From Firmicutes bacterium ZCTH02-B6 (GTDB lineage Bacteria; Bacillota; Limnochordia; Limnochordales; ZCTH02-B6), in NCBI GenBank assembly GCA_002159155.1, contig LZRQ01000027.1, forward strand, positions 1-34,011: 34,011 bases of DNA. Reading direction: 5' to 3'. Position numbers and translations under genes: made by a program. The notes beneath the pieces are model-generated. The model saw only the letters and a list, made by a program, of their open reading frames with translations, was not told the DNA's origin and made no database searches. Below, in pieces: positions 25,367 through 34,011 of this stretch. Each line of letters begins with the position of its first letter. Position 1 is the stretch's first letter.

Positions 25367-27427
25367 TCACGCTACCCGGAAGCGGTTTACCCGCGCCTGC
25401 ATTTCGGCAGCACGGCGGTTAAGCTCCTCCGCCCGCGCGGCCAACTGCTGCGTCACCAGTTGCTGGGTAGCAGCCGCGCTGTCGTGGGCCATCCGGTACG
25501 ACGCCGAAGCCTCTTTGCTGATCTGCTCCAAGACCGCCTGCTGCTTCTCAAGGACGCGGGTGACCTGGTGCAGCGTCTCATGGGCCGACTGGATGCTCCG
25601 CTCGATATTATCCATCTGGGAGACCACTTCGTCGGCTCCCGCAGCCGCCTGCCGGACCAACCCTAGCGCGTGGTCCACCAGCGACCGGATTCGCTCCGTC
25701 GACTCGGCGGACCGCACCGCGAGCCTGCGCACCTCGTCGGCCACTACGGCGAACCCGCGCCCCTCCTCGCCTGCGCGGGCCGCCTCGATAGCGGCGTTGA
25801 GGGCCAACAGGTTGGTTTGATTGGCCACTTCCTCGATGAGGCTGGTGATGCCCGCAATCTCCTGGCTGCCCCGCTCGATGGCACGGATAATTTCCACCAT
25901 GCCCCGCAGCTTCTCACGGCCGTCCTGGGCATGATCCACCGCTGCACGGGAGCGAGAGCCGGCGTCCACCGCGGCTTTGGCCGCCCCGCTGACTTCCGCG
26001 ATGACCTCAGAAATCGCTTCCTGCATGCGCTGCACCGCGTGGGTTTGCTCCTCGACCCGCCCGGCCAGGCGGTTGGCCGTTTCCGCAAACTGCCGGGCAC
26101 CATCGGCTACGGCGTCGCTGTTTTCCCGCACGGCGGCCATGGCCTCCCGCAGGTTGGCCAGCGCCGCATCCAGATGGGCTTGTAGCCCCCGCAACTCTCC
26201 CTCGGCCGATACGGCCACCGGCCTCGTCAGATCTCCTTGGGACAATGCCCGTGCCAGTTCCGTCAAGTCCGCGAGCAGGTCGGCCACTTGCCGTGCGGCC
26301 GCCATGGCCTGCTCCTGCGCTTCCCTAAACTTTCCCGCCCCCTCCGCCTCCATCTTTTGCTGAGCGTGGAGGCGGCCAGCGGCCAAAGCCGACAAGCGGT
26401 CGGTCAAGTCTCGTATGGTGGTTTCCACCTGATCGGCTGCTGTGTTCACGGCCTGCTGGATACGCGCCAAGGCCGGCGGCAAGGTGACCAGTATGCGCCT
26501 GCCGAGGTCGCCCTGGGACATGCTAGTAAACACTTGCGCCATTTCGGCGATGAGCAGTTCGACGCCGTCCAGCGCCAAATCCAGTTCCCTCAAGGCCTTG
26601 GCTAGATCCGAGTGACCGTACACGTTGAGCCGCACGGACAAATTGCCCTGCTCCAGGGCTTGCGCCAGATGGCGAAGCCTGATGACCGTCTTTGACCATT
26701 GGGCTGCGACTTGGATGGCCATCGCGATGCCCGTCACGGCGGCCACTGCCCAAAGGGTCCACACCATCGCCGGCGCTACACCCCACTGAAACGCGGCCAA
26801 CGCCGCGGCCGACCAAACCAACGTCCACCCAATGATGAAAAGCAACTGGTGTCGGACGGCCAGGCGTCCAAACACGCTGCGCTCTAGCCACGGCGCTTCC
26901 CGCTTCAAGGCGCCTAAGGTGTCCAGCTTGACCTCGCCAGCGCGAACCTTTTCGTACAATCGCTCGGCCTCCGCGATCTCCTGGCGGGTCGGCTTCACCC
27001 GTACGGACCGGTAGCCCACCGTCTTGCCGTCCCGCACGATCGGCGACACGAAGGCTCGCACCCAGTAATGGTCGCCGTTGCTGCAGCGGTTCTTGATGAC
27101 CCCGGTCCACCGGGCGCCGGCTCGGATCGTGCGCCAAAAGTCGGCGAACACCTCGCGCGGTACGTCCGGGTGGCGTACAATGTTGTGTCGCTTGCCAATC
27201 AGCTCTTCGTGGCTGTATCCCGCCACGGCGCAAAACGAGGCGTTGGCCGACGTGATAAAGCCTTTCAGGTCAGTTTCGGAAATCAGCCGTTCGTTTTCGG
27301 GATAGTCCCGCTCTACCTGCGTCACTGGCCGCTCCCTGGCCATGACGCGGCGTGGACCAACGGAATCCCCACTCTCCCACTCCTCTTGCTCCGCCTCAGG
27401 AGCTGCGACAAAGGTCGACATCGGCAT
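25367..27427 (-). CDS. Aer-type PAS-containing methyl-accepting chemotaxis protein (paralogue of 19500-21602)
   Basis: [84 protein letters not shown] hairpin [40 protein letters not shown]. Confidence 0.95.
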   Translation of the reverse strand: MPMSTFVAAPEAEQEEWESGDSVGPRRVMARERPVTQVERDYPENERLISETDLKGFITSANASFCAVAGYSHEELIGKRHNIVRHPDVPREVFADFWRTIRAGARWTGVIKNRCSNGDHYWVRAFVSPIVRDGKTVGYRSVRVKPTRQEIAEAERLYEKVRAGEVKLDTLGALKREAPWLERSVFGRLAVRHQLLFIIGWTLVWSAAALAAFQWGVAPAMVWTLWAVAAVTGIAMAIQVAAQWSKTVIRLRHLAQALEQGNLSVRLNVYGHSDLAKALRELDLALDGVELLIAEMAQVFTSMSQGDLGRRILVTLPPALARIQQAVNTAADQVETTIRDLTDRLSALAAGRLHAQQKMEAEGAGKFREAQEQAMAAARQVADLLADLTELARALSQGDLTRPVAVSAEGELRGLQAHLDAALANLREAMAAVRENSDAVADGARQFAETANRLAGRVEEQTHAVQRMQEAISEVIAEVSGAAKAAVDAGSRSRAAVDHAQDGREKLRGMVEIIRAIERGSQEIAGITSLIEEVANQTNLLALNAAIEAARAGEEGRGFAVVADEVRRLAVRSAESTERIRSLVDHALGLVRQAAAGADEVVSQMDNIERSIQSAHETLHQVTRVLEKQQAVLEQISKEASASYRMAHDSAAATQQLVTQQLAARAEELNRRAAEMQARVNRFRVA

Positions 27428-27669
27428 CGGCTCCTAACTAAACTGCGATCTCGCAAACCGGAAGCAATGGCTGCGCTGATAACCACGAAGGCTCGGCGCA
27501 GCCAAGAATCAAGAATTGATTGCAATCCTTTATCCCCAAGATGTACTATTTCCTGCCAACTCTTTCTTATGGGATTTACGCCTACGCAAGCGCTTCAGCC
27601 ATGTTTTGCTAGCATGGACTCGTGTTTAAGGATTATTGATTTTCATACTGTCCCGTTACATTATTGGTG

Positions 27670-27675
27670 TATAAT
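27670..27675 (+). promoter_or_regulatory. Candidate -10 box TATAAT in AT-rich intergenic region
   Basis: Exact TATAAT; no convincing -35 hexamer, so tentative. Confidence 0.3.
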
Positions 27676-27849
27676 GGCCTTGTCGGCGTCATGTCAGCAA
27701 AGGTGCAAGGGGGGTGCATCGCGACGGTCGCCCGATGGGGGGCGGGCGAACGGCCAGCTGTAAAACTCCGTTGCCTTCTTTAGCATTCTCGCGAGCGATT
27801 TTGCGGATAGTGCCCCAACATCATCGGAAGCGACCACGGACGGTAACCA

Positions 27850-28872
27850 GTGCAGCCACATAAGGCCAAAGTCGTATTGCTTCTCCTGCTGCTCTCCCTT
27901 TTGCTCTCAGCCTGTGGTGGAGCATTAAGCGGCGGTGGACTCACGACACCAGGACCTCCGACACCGCATAACCCTGGCGACCCCAATTTGACAGGCGGCG
28001 ACGGGCGCGTTTCCCCGTTGCGCGGACGCGTCGTGTTTGCAGACACAGACTTGGGAATGAGGTCGTGGGTTGTGTTTCGCGACGCTTCCATCTTTACCGA
28101 GGACGGCTATTTCGGGCTCGATCTCGTACAGGGAGAGAATGAGTTTGCCGTCCGCAATTTGCTTGGGGAATATCGAAGCTTTTTGGTTCATGACGGGTCG
28201 ACGCGCCACACACTCCGATTCCCTCCCTTTGAGGGTTGGAGCCGTGAATACTTCGACGAACTACTCACTTTTGCCAGCACCGGTACCGTGGGTCGATGGC
28301 CCAACGGGGCCGAGATACCCGTTTGGGTCGAGTCTCCCAGGGAGGACCCGCTAATCACCGACAAAGGGCTACAGAAGGCCTACGAAGCGCTGGAGATCTG
28401 GGAGGCCGTCCTCGGCGGCGAAGTGCGCTTCAGGGAGACCACCAATAAGAAGCTGGCTGAGGAACAAGGGCTTGTGCTCTATTTCGCGACACGTGCGGAA
28501 GTGCAGGAGCAGAGCAGCGTCACAACGGCCATCGGGGTCTGTTCACGCAGTTGGTATCCATCCGAGGGCCGCATCGTAGCGGGTCAGGTCTTCGTCGACC
28601 ACGCGTACCAAGATTCCCTGTCCCGCTGGCTACATGAAATCGGTCACTGCATAGGCCTAGGACACAGTCCGGATGAGGGCGACGTGATGCACCCCATTTT
28701 GTGGGAGCGAGATGGAAACCTGACGGAAAAGGAAAAGAACATGGCTAGATTGCTGTACACCATTCCGATGGGTACCCAGGGGTTCCGCACTTCCAAAAAT
28801 GCTTTGCAGTCTCTACCCGTCATTCCCAACGGCGTGGTCGTCGACATAATCGTCGCTGAGGCCGGAATGTAG
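27850..28872 (+). CDS. Lipoprotein with matrixin-like (M10-type) zinc metalloprotease domain
   Basis: Signal peptide with lipobox LLSAC; zinc motif HEIGHCIGLGHS followed by Met-turn-like DVMHP. Confidence 0.82.
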   Translation: MQPHKAKVVLLLLLLSLLLSACGGALSGGGLTTPGPPTPHNPGDPNLTGGDGRVSPLRGRVVFADTDLGMRSWVVFRDASIFTEDGYFGLDLVQGENEFAVRNLLGEYRSFLVHDGSTRHTLRFPPFEGWSREYFDELLTFASTGTVGRWPNGAEIPVWVESPREDPLITDKGLQKAYEALEIWEAVLGGEVRFRETTNKKLAEEQGLVLYFATRAEVQEQSSVTTAIGVCSRSWYPSEGRIVAGQVFVDHAYQDSLSRWLHEIGHCIGLGHSPDEGDVMHPILWERDGNLTEKEKNMARLLYTIPMGTQGFRTSKNALQSLPVIPNGVVVDIIVAEAGM

Positions 28873-28890
28873 TGCGGAGGTGCCTGGGGG

Positions 28891-29421
28891 ATGTTCACCA
28901 GACGCTCGCCGATACGAACGTGGTCCACGCTCATAACAATCGCGCTGTTGCTCTTCGGCGCTTCGGGGGTGTCCGAAGCAGAAACCAGTGGTGACGTAGC
29001 TGTCGTAGAACTCTATGTAGACCGGGCTTCCCCTTTAGAGTGCAAGGTTCAGGAGCAGTGGGTCACCCAGCCTCGCCCGGCCCTTCGGGCGAGCTGGTTT
29101 GCTAAAGGTTTTGACGCCGCCCGGTTGATGGTACTGGTGTCCGTAGCCGACGGCGAAACGATCCACCATACCGGCGTAGTGTTCTTCGACGAGGATTTCG
29201 GCATCGTCGACGTGGTCGATCCCTGCAACGAAACTGTCCTGGCCCGTGTATCCATTCATCACCTGTTCCCCGACTCGGTGCGGCTCAGCACCGCAGGAAA
29301 CGAAGACAGCGCCCGATGGATTCGAGCTAATGACGAATTGCGCACAGCGGAGGGCTATACGGTTGTGTTTCGCGGTGTCTTCGGAAAAAGAGAGATCCTG
29401 GCCTTTGAGGTAATCGAATAG
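28891..29421 (+). CDS. Small secreted protein of unknown function, co-oriented with the metalloprotease
   Basis: GGAGGTGCCTGGGGG-ATG start context; signal peptide TLITIALLLFGASGVSEAE; 18-nt gap to upstream gene. Confidence 0.75.
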   Translation: MFTRRSPIRTWSTLITIALLLFGASGVSEAETSGDVAVVELYVDRASPLECKVQEQWVTQPRPALRASWFAKGFDAARLMVLVSVADGETIHHTGVVFFDEDFGIVDVVDPCNETVLARVSIHHLFPDSVRLSTAGNEDSARWIRANDELRTAEGYTVVFRGVFGKREILAFEVIE

Positions 29422-29481
29422 CCGGCGCAGACCGGACGTTCGTCGGCACCAGGCCCTCTTTTTGGCGGTCCGGGAAACCGG

Positions 29482-30429
29482 CTAGTTTTGCCCACCCGTC
29501 CATGCGGCCACGGTTTCCCGGATCGCCTGCTCGTGGGGGGTGACGTAACCGCCAAAAGTCCGCTGGAACTTGGTGGCATCGACGATAAAGGAACGCTCAA
29601 ATTGGTACAGCACTTCTCCAACCTCCCGCAGATCGCGGGAAAAGAAGCCGGCCAGCGCCAGCATCCATCGCCTGACGGGCATGCCGATGCGCGGGGGACG
29701 GCCTAGCGCTGCAAAGACCAAGCGGATAAACTCCCGGCCGGTGATAGGTTCAGCCGCGGGCAGGTGCCAAACTTCCCCGAAGGCCCGGGCGTTCTCTGCG
29801 AGGGTGACCAGGTTTCTCCCGACATCGGGCAAATAGGCCAGTGTATGGGGGACATCGAGACTGCCCAGCCAGGCAGCTCGTTTCCCAGCGATCGCCGGTT
29901 GGAACACCAACTGCGCGGCGACATTGTTTCCCATGCTTCCCGGCGAGGGCGGACCGTAGAAATCCGAGGCCCTAGCGATGCAGACATCCGCTTTTCGCTC
30001 CCGGTGGGCGTTGAGGAAAAACTCCTCTAGTTGTGCCCGCAGCCTGCCCTTCGGGCCCACGGGCCGCCGGGGCGTTTCCTCCGTGATAGGACCCTCTGCC
30101 GGGCCATACATGTACACGTTGTCCACAACCACTAATCGGGCGCCTGCTTCAGCGCACGCGGCGAGAATTTCCCGGGCCAGCTGAGGAAGGGTTCGTTCCC
30201 ACTGGACATATGGGACGTTGACACAGTGATAGACGACGGCCGCTCCCTTGCACACCCGCGCCAAGGTGGATCGGTCCGTCGCGTCGCCCCGGACGTAGTC
30301 CACCCCGCCTGGGAACTGAACATCCTTTCGTCCAACGGCGCGCGTGGGAAATCCACGGGCCACCAATTCACGCACAACGGCACCGCCAGCTCCGCCTGTG
30401 GCACCGAGCACGACGTGAAAGCCAGTCAT
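29482..30429 (-). CDS. NAD(P)-dependent epimerase / extended SDR family protein
   Basis: N-terminal VVLGATGGAGGAVVRELVARG; NVYMYGPAEG and SDFYGP motifs. Confidence 0.85.
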   Translation of the reverse strand: MTGFHVVLGATGGAGGAVVRELVARGFPTRAVGRKDVQFPGGVDYVRGDATDRSTLARVCKGAAVVYHCVNVPYVQWERTLPQLAREILAACAEAGARLVVVDNVYMYGPAEGPITEETPRRPVGPKGRLRAQLEEFFLNAHRERKADVCIARASDFYGPPSPGSMGNNVAAQLVFQPAIAGKRAAWLGSLDVPHTLAYLPDVGRNLVTLAENARAFGEVWHLPAAEPITGREFIRLVFAALGRPPRIGMPVRRWMLALAGFFSRDLREVGEVLYQFERSFIVDATKFQRTFGGYVTPHEQAIRETVAAWTGGQN

Positions 30430-30541
30430 ACGGACGCTAAAACCCCGCCAGCGAACTTTGATTACGTCTCACGCGGCAACCGCGCGGCGGCAAGCTTCAA
30501 AGGTCGCCTGCCGCTATCTTCGCCTGCGGGCGGCCTTGCCC

Positions 30542-30555
30542 TGCCGCCAGCGGCA
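30542..30555. repeat. Short palindrome TGCCGC-CA-GCGGCA 3' of gltB; possible hairpin
   Basis: Perfect 6-bp arms, within GC-rich 30430-30579 gap. Confidence 0.35.
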
Positions 30556-30579
30556 ACGGGATCGCGGAAACACGGCGGA

Positions 30580-33500
30580 TTATCCCGCTCGGATCATTTC
30601 CTCGACGCCGCGACGAGCCGTTTCCGCCGGCTGGGCACGCTTCCACCCCTTCGGCCGTATCGCCACAAACCGCTGCAAGACCGTTCCCCAGTCGGCGAGC
30701 AGCGCCCGGGCCTTCGGGCTACCGGTGAGCTGGTAGTGCCGCTCCACGATGGCAAACAGCCGCTGGCCATCGCTTTCGTCGATGGGACCGTAGGTCACCA
30801 GCTCATGGTTGACGCGCTGGGGTACCCGGCCCGTTTCATCGAGCACAAAGAGCTCCCCGCCGGTCATGCCGGCGGCCAGGTTGTAGCCGGTCGGTCCGAG
30901 GATGACGACCGTGCCGCCGGTCATGTACTCGCACGCGTGGTCACCAGTGCCCTCGACCACCGCGAGGCAGCCGCTGTTGCGCACGGCAAAGCGCTCGCCG
31001 GCACGGCCGCAGGCAAACAACGCCCCGCCGGTGGCGCCATAGAGCACGGTGTTGCCCATGATGACATGCTCGTGGGGGGCGTAACGGGTTCCGTCAAAGG
31101 GCCGCAGCACGATCTCCCCGCCGGCCAGCCCCTTGCCGACATAGTCATTGGCCTCGCCGATGAGGGTAAACCGCACGCCCGGCGGCAAGAAGGCTCCAAA
31201 ACTCTGTCCCGCCGAGCCGCGGAACGTCGCGTGGAGGCTCCCCTTGGGCAGGCCGCCGTCGCCGAAGCGGCGGGCAATGGTGAAAGCCAGCGTCGCCCCG
31301 ACCGCCCGGTCGGTGTTGGCGATGGGAAGTTCCACCTTCACATCCCGACCCAGGGCCATGGCTGGGGCCGCGTGGATGAGCAGCGCTGCGTCCGCCCTCA
31401 ACATGCCCTCCGACCGCCGCGGGCGCAGCAGGTCGTTGCGGGCCAACACCCGGTGGCGGGGCCGACCCTCGCACCCTTCCGGCACGGCCAGGAGCGGCGA
31501 CAGGTCCAACCGGGCGTAGGCCGGGTGTCCCGTGCGCACTTGCTCCAGCAGGTCCGTGCGGCCGATGATCTCGTCCAGGCTCCGGTAGCCAAGCTCGGCC
31601 AGGATCTCGCGCACTTCTTCCGCCACAAGGAGCATGTACGCCATCACGTTCTCAGGCCGTCCCACAAACTTGGCCCGCAAGTCCGGCCGCTGCGTCGCCA
31701 CGCCCGCCGGGCACGTGTTGTTGTGGCACACCCGGGCCATGACACAGCCTTCAGCGATCATGGCCGCGGTGCCAAACGAGAACTCATCGGCCCCGAGCAT
31801 CGCCGCGATGACCACGTCCCGGCCCGACTTGAGGCCACCGTCCACCCGCAAGCCCACCCGGTGCCGCAGGTTGTTGTCCAACAGCGCCTGCTGCGTTTCC
31901 GCGAGGCCGATCTCCCACGGCAGGCCGGCATTTTTGATGGAGTTGAGGGGCGAGGATCCGGTGCCGCCCGAGTGGCCGCTGATCACGATAATGTCCGCTC
32001 CACCCTTGGCCACCCCGGCCGCAATGGTGCCGACGCCGGTTTGGGCGACGAGCTTCACCGAAATCTCCGCGTCCGGATTCGCCGCTTTTAAGTCGTAAAT
32101 AAGTTGTGCCAGATCCTCGATGGAGTAAATGTCGTGGTGCGGCGGCGGCGAGATGAGAGCGACGCCCGGCGTCGTCTTGCGCAAGCGTGCGATGAGCGGC
32201 GTCACCTTGTCTCCGGGGATTTGGCCGCCTTCGCCGGGCTTGGAGCCCTGGGCGATCTTGATTTGGATTTCCGCTGCGGAGGCGAGGTATGCCGGCGTCA
32301 CGCCAAAGCGCCCGGACGCCACCTGCTTCACGGCGCTGTTGTGCTCCGTCCCAAACCGGTCTGGGTCTTCCCCGCCTTCGCCCGAGCCGGAGCGGGCACC
32401 GAGCCGGTTCATGGCGATGGCCAGCACCTCGTGAGCCTCGGGCGACAACGATCCCAGCGACATCTGCGCCGTGGAAAACCGCTTCACGATGGCCTCTGCC
32501 GGCTCCACCTCATGGATGGGGATCGGGCGCCGGTCGCTGTGAAATGTCAACGCCGAGCGCAGCTGGCTGGGCAAAGCGTTGACCATCTGCACCCATTCGG
32601 CGTAGGCGGCCCGGGAGGGGACGGCGGGGGCCGCTGTCCCGCTGCCGGCGCTGTCCGGGCTCTGCAGCCCGACGGCCTCGTGCAGTTTGCGGGCCGTCTC
32701 AGGCGTAAAGTCGTGATGCTCGCCCCCCTTGCGGGGCTTGTAAAAACCGTAGCTGTCCAGCTTGCCCGCCTGTGGAAACGCCTTTGCGTGCCAGGCGAGC
32801 ACGACCCGGGCGATGTCGGCGAAACCATTGCCCTTGACCACCGACGGCGTCCCCGGGAAGCACGTCTGCACCACCTCGTCCGCGAGTCCCACGGCCTCGA
32901 AGATCTGTGCCCCCATGTAGCTGTCGACAGTCGAGATGCCCATCTTGGACATAACCTTGAGCAAGCCTTCCTCGCACGCCTTGCGGAAACGGTCCTGGGC
33001 GGAGTCCGGCGTCATGGACTCGTCCTTGTACCGCATGGTCGCCACGGTTTCCAGAGCCAGATACGGGTACACCGCGGCCGCGCCATAACCCAACAGCGCG
33101 GCCATATGGTGCACCTCCCGCGGCTCGCCGCTCTCGACGACGATCGAGCAACGCATGCGCTTGCCGCGCCGGATGAGATGGTGATGAACGGCGCCGACCG
33201 CCATCAGGGACGGGATGGGGGCGTGCGCTTCGTCGACCTTGCGGTCGCACAGGACCAGCAGCGTCGCACCGGCGTCCACCGCGGCCTCCGCCTCGCGCAC
33301 CAGGCGCGTTACTGCCCTCGCCAGCTCTTCCGGTCCCCCGGCGACCGGAAACACGGTGTCCAGGCGCACCAGCGCAAACCGCGGATCCCGCCGGGCCACC
33401 TCCTCCAGCGCTGCCATCTCGCGTCCGAGCAGCACCGGCCCCGGCAGCTCGATCAGTGCCGCCGCCTCCGGGCGCTCAGCCAACAAGTTGTCCCGGGCGC

Positions 33501-34011
33501 CCAAAAGCGTTCGCAGCGAAAAGACCAGCCGCTCCCGCAGGTGGTCGATGGGCGGGTTCGTAACTTCGGCAAAGCGCTGCTTGAAGTAGTGAAACAGCGG
33601 CCGGGGCTGGTACGACAGCACGGCCAGCGCCGTATCGTCTCCCATGGAACCGCCCGGCTCCTTGCCGTCCTCGGCCATGGGCCGCATGATGACGATGAGC
33701 TCTTCCGAGGTGTACCCAAAAGCGAGTTGCCGTTGGGTAAGCTGGACCTGATCGGGCTCAAGATCGTCGTGCCCGGCAGCCGCTGGCCCGATCTCGGGTG
33801 AGTGCTCAGCGGCCGCAGCCGCCTGTCTTGCCAGCGGCACCATGTGCTGGCGGAGCCAATCGCCATAGGGCCGGTGCGCTGCCATCTCCGCCTTTATCTC
33901 GTGATCTTTATGCACACGGCCGCCCTCCAGGTCGACCGCGATCATCTGCCCAGGTCCGAGCCGCCCCCGCTCCACGACCCGCTCAGGCTCGATGGAGGCG
34001 ATACCCACCTC
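30580..34011 (-). CDS. gltB: Glutamate synthase large subunit, 5' end beyond window
   Basis: SPPPHHDIYSIEDLAQLIYDLK, VKLVAQTGVGTIAAGVAKGGADIIVISGHSGGTGSSPLNSIKNAG, 3Fe-4S motif CVMARVCHNNTC, C-terminal GXGXG beta-helix region. Confidence 0.97.
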   Translation of the reverse strand, partial: EVGIASIEPERVVERGRLGPGQMIAVDLEGGRVHKDHEIKAEMAAHRPYGDWLRQHMVPLARQAAAAAEHSPEIGPAAAGHDDLEPDQVQLTQRQLAFGYTSEELIVIMRPMAEDGKEPGGSMGDDTALAVLSYQPRPLFHYFKQRFAEVTNPPIDHLRERLVFSLRTLLGARDNLLAERPEAAALIELPGPVLLGREMAALEEVARRDPRFALVRLDTVFPVAGGPEELARAVTRLVREAEAAVDAGATLLVLCDRKVDEAHAPIPSLMAVGAVHHHLIRRGKRMRCSIVVESGEPREVHHMAALLGYGAAAVYPYLALETVATMRYKDESMTPDSAQDRFRKACEEGLLKVMSKMGISTVDSYMGAQIFEAVGLADEVVQTCFPGTPSVVKGNGFADIARVVLAWHAKAFPQAGKLDSYGFYKPRKGGEHHDFTPETARKLHEAVGLQSPDSAGSGTAAPAVPSRAAYAEWVQMVNALPSQLRSALTFHSDRRPIPIHEVEPAEAIVKRFSTAQMSLGSLSPEAHEVLAIAMNRLGARSGSGEGGEDPDRFGTEHNSAVKQVASGRFGVTPAYLASAAEIQIKIAQGSKPGEGGQIPGDKVTPLIARLRKTTPGVALISPPPHHDIYSIEDLAQLIYDLKAANPDAEISVKLVAQTGVGTIAAGVAKGGADIIVISGHSGGTGSSPLNSIKNAGLPWEIGLAETQQALLDNNLRHRVGLRVDGGLKSGRDVVIAAMLGADEFSFGTAAMIAEGCVMARVCHNNTCPAGVATQRPDLRAKFVGRPENVMAYMLLVAEEVREILAELGYRSLDEIIGRTDLLEQVRTGHPAYARLDLSPLLAVPEGCEGRPRHRVLARNDLLRPRRSEGMLRADAALLIHAAPAMALGRDVKVELPIANTDRAVGATLAFTIARRFGDGGLPKGSLHATFRGSAGQSFGAFLPPGVRFTLIGEANDYVGKGLAGGEIVLRPFDGTRYAPHEHVIMGNTVLYGATGGALFACGRAGERFAVRNSGCLAVVEGTGDHACEYMTGGTVVILGPTGYNLAAGMTGGELFVLDETGRVPQRVNHELVTYGPIDESDGQRLFAIVERHYQLTGSPKARALLADWGTVLQRFVAIRPKGWKRAQPAETARRGVEEMIRAG

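Noticed and set aside
30226-33801. Long plus-strand ORFs (621 aa and 565 aa) opposite gltB and the SDR gene
   Set aside because: His/Arg/Pro/Gly-rich shadow translation of a clearly conserved glutamate synthase; no recognisable motifs; typical of high-GC antisense frames.
1-34011. CRISPR arrays, transposases, phage genes, tRNA/rRNA
   Set aside because: Looked for spaced repeats, transposase/integrase motifs and structural RNA signatures; none convincingly present.

Overview
High-GC bacterial window with about 22 supportable protein-coding genes, no tRNA, rRNA or CRISPR recognised. In order: 3' part of a fused TRAP transporter permease and a DapA-family aldolase (+); GNAT; a minus-strand operon coding for a FtsX/LolE-type permease fused to a LolA-like domain, a second permease, a LolD-type ATPase, a beta-barrel-like exported protein and a double-length TetR regulator; sugar O-acetyltransferase; TPR/alpha-beta hydrolase; a TPR-protein remnant; D-threonine aldolase/DSD1-like enzyme; a 5'-truncated RidA; GT2 glycosyltransferase with a C-terminal Rossmann-like segment; DinB; YbjQ; a GntR/ABC-2 type operon; orphan Dam-like methylase; an ECF transporter cassette (S-T-A-A) bracketed by two paralogous Aer-type chemoreceptors; a lipoprotein matrixin-like metalloprotease with a secreted partner; an extended SDR; and most of glutamate synthase large subunit. 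Best candidate for an undescribed system: the 3663-10222 operon. A single-chain tandem TetR (two near-identical recognition helices) is encoded at the end of an envelope-transport operon whose putative promoter carries two matching TetR-like palindromes, one over the -35 and one at about +1, 37 bp apart centre to centre. All family calls are by reading motifs by eye; no database search was possible.
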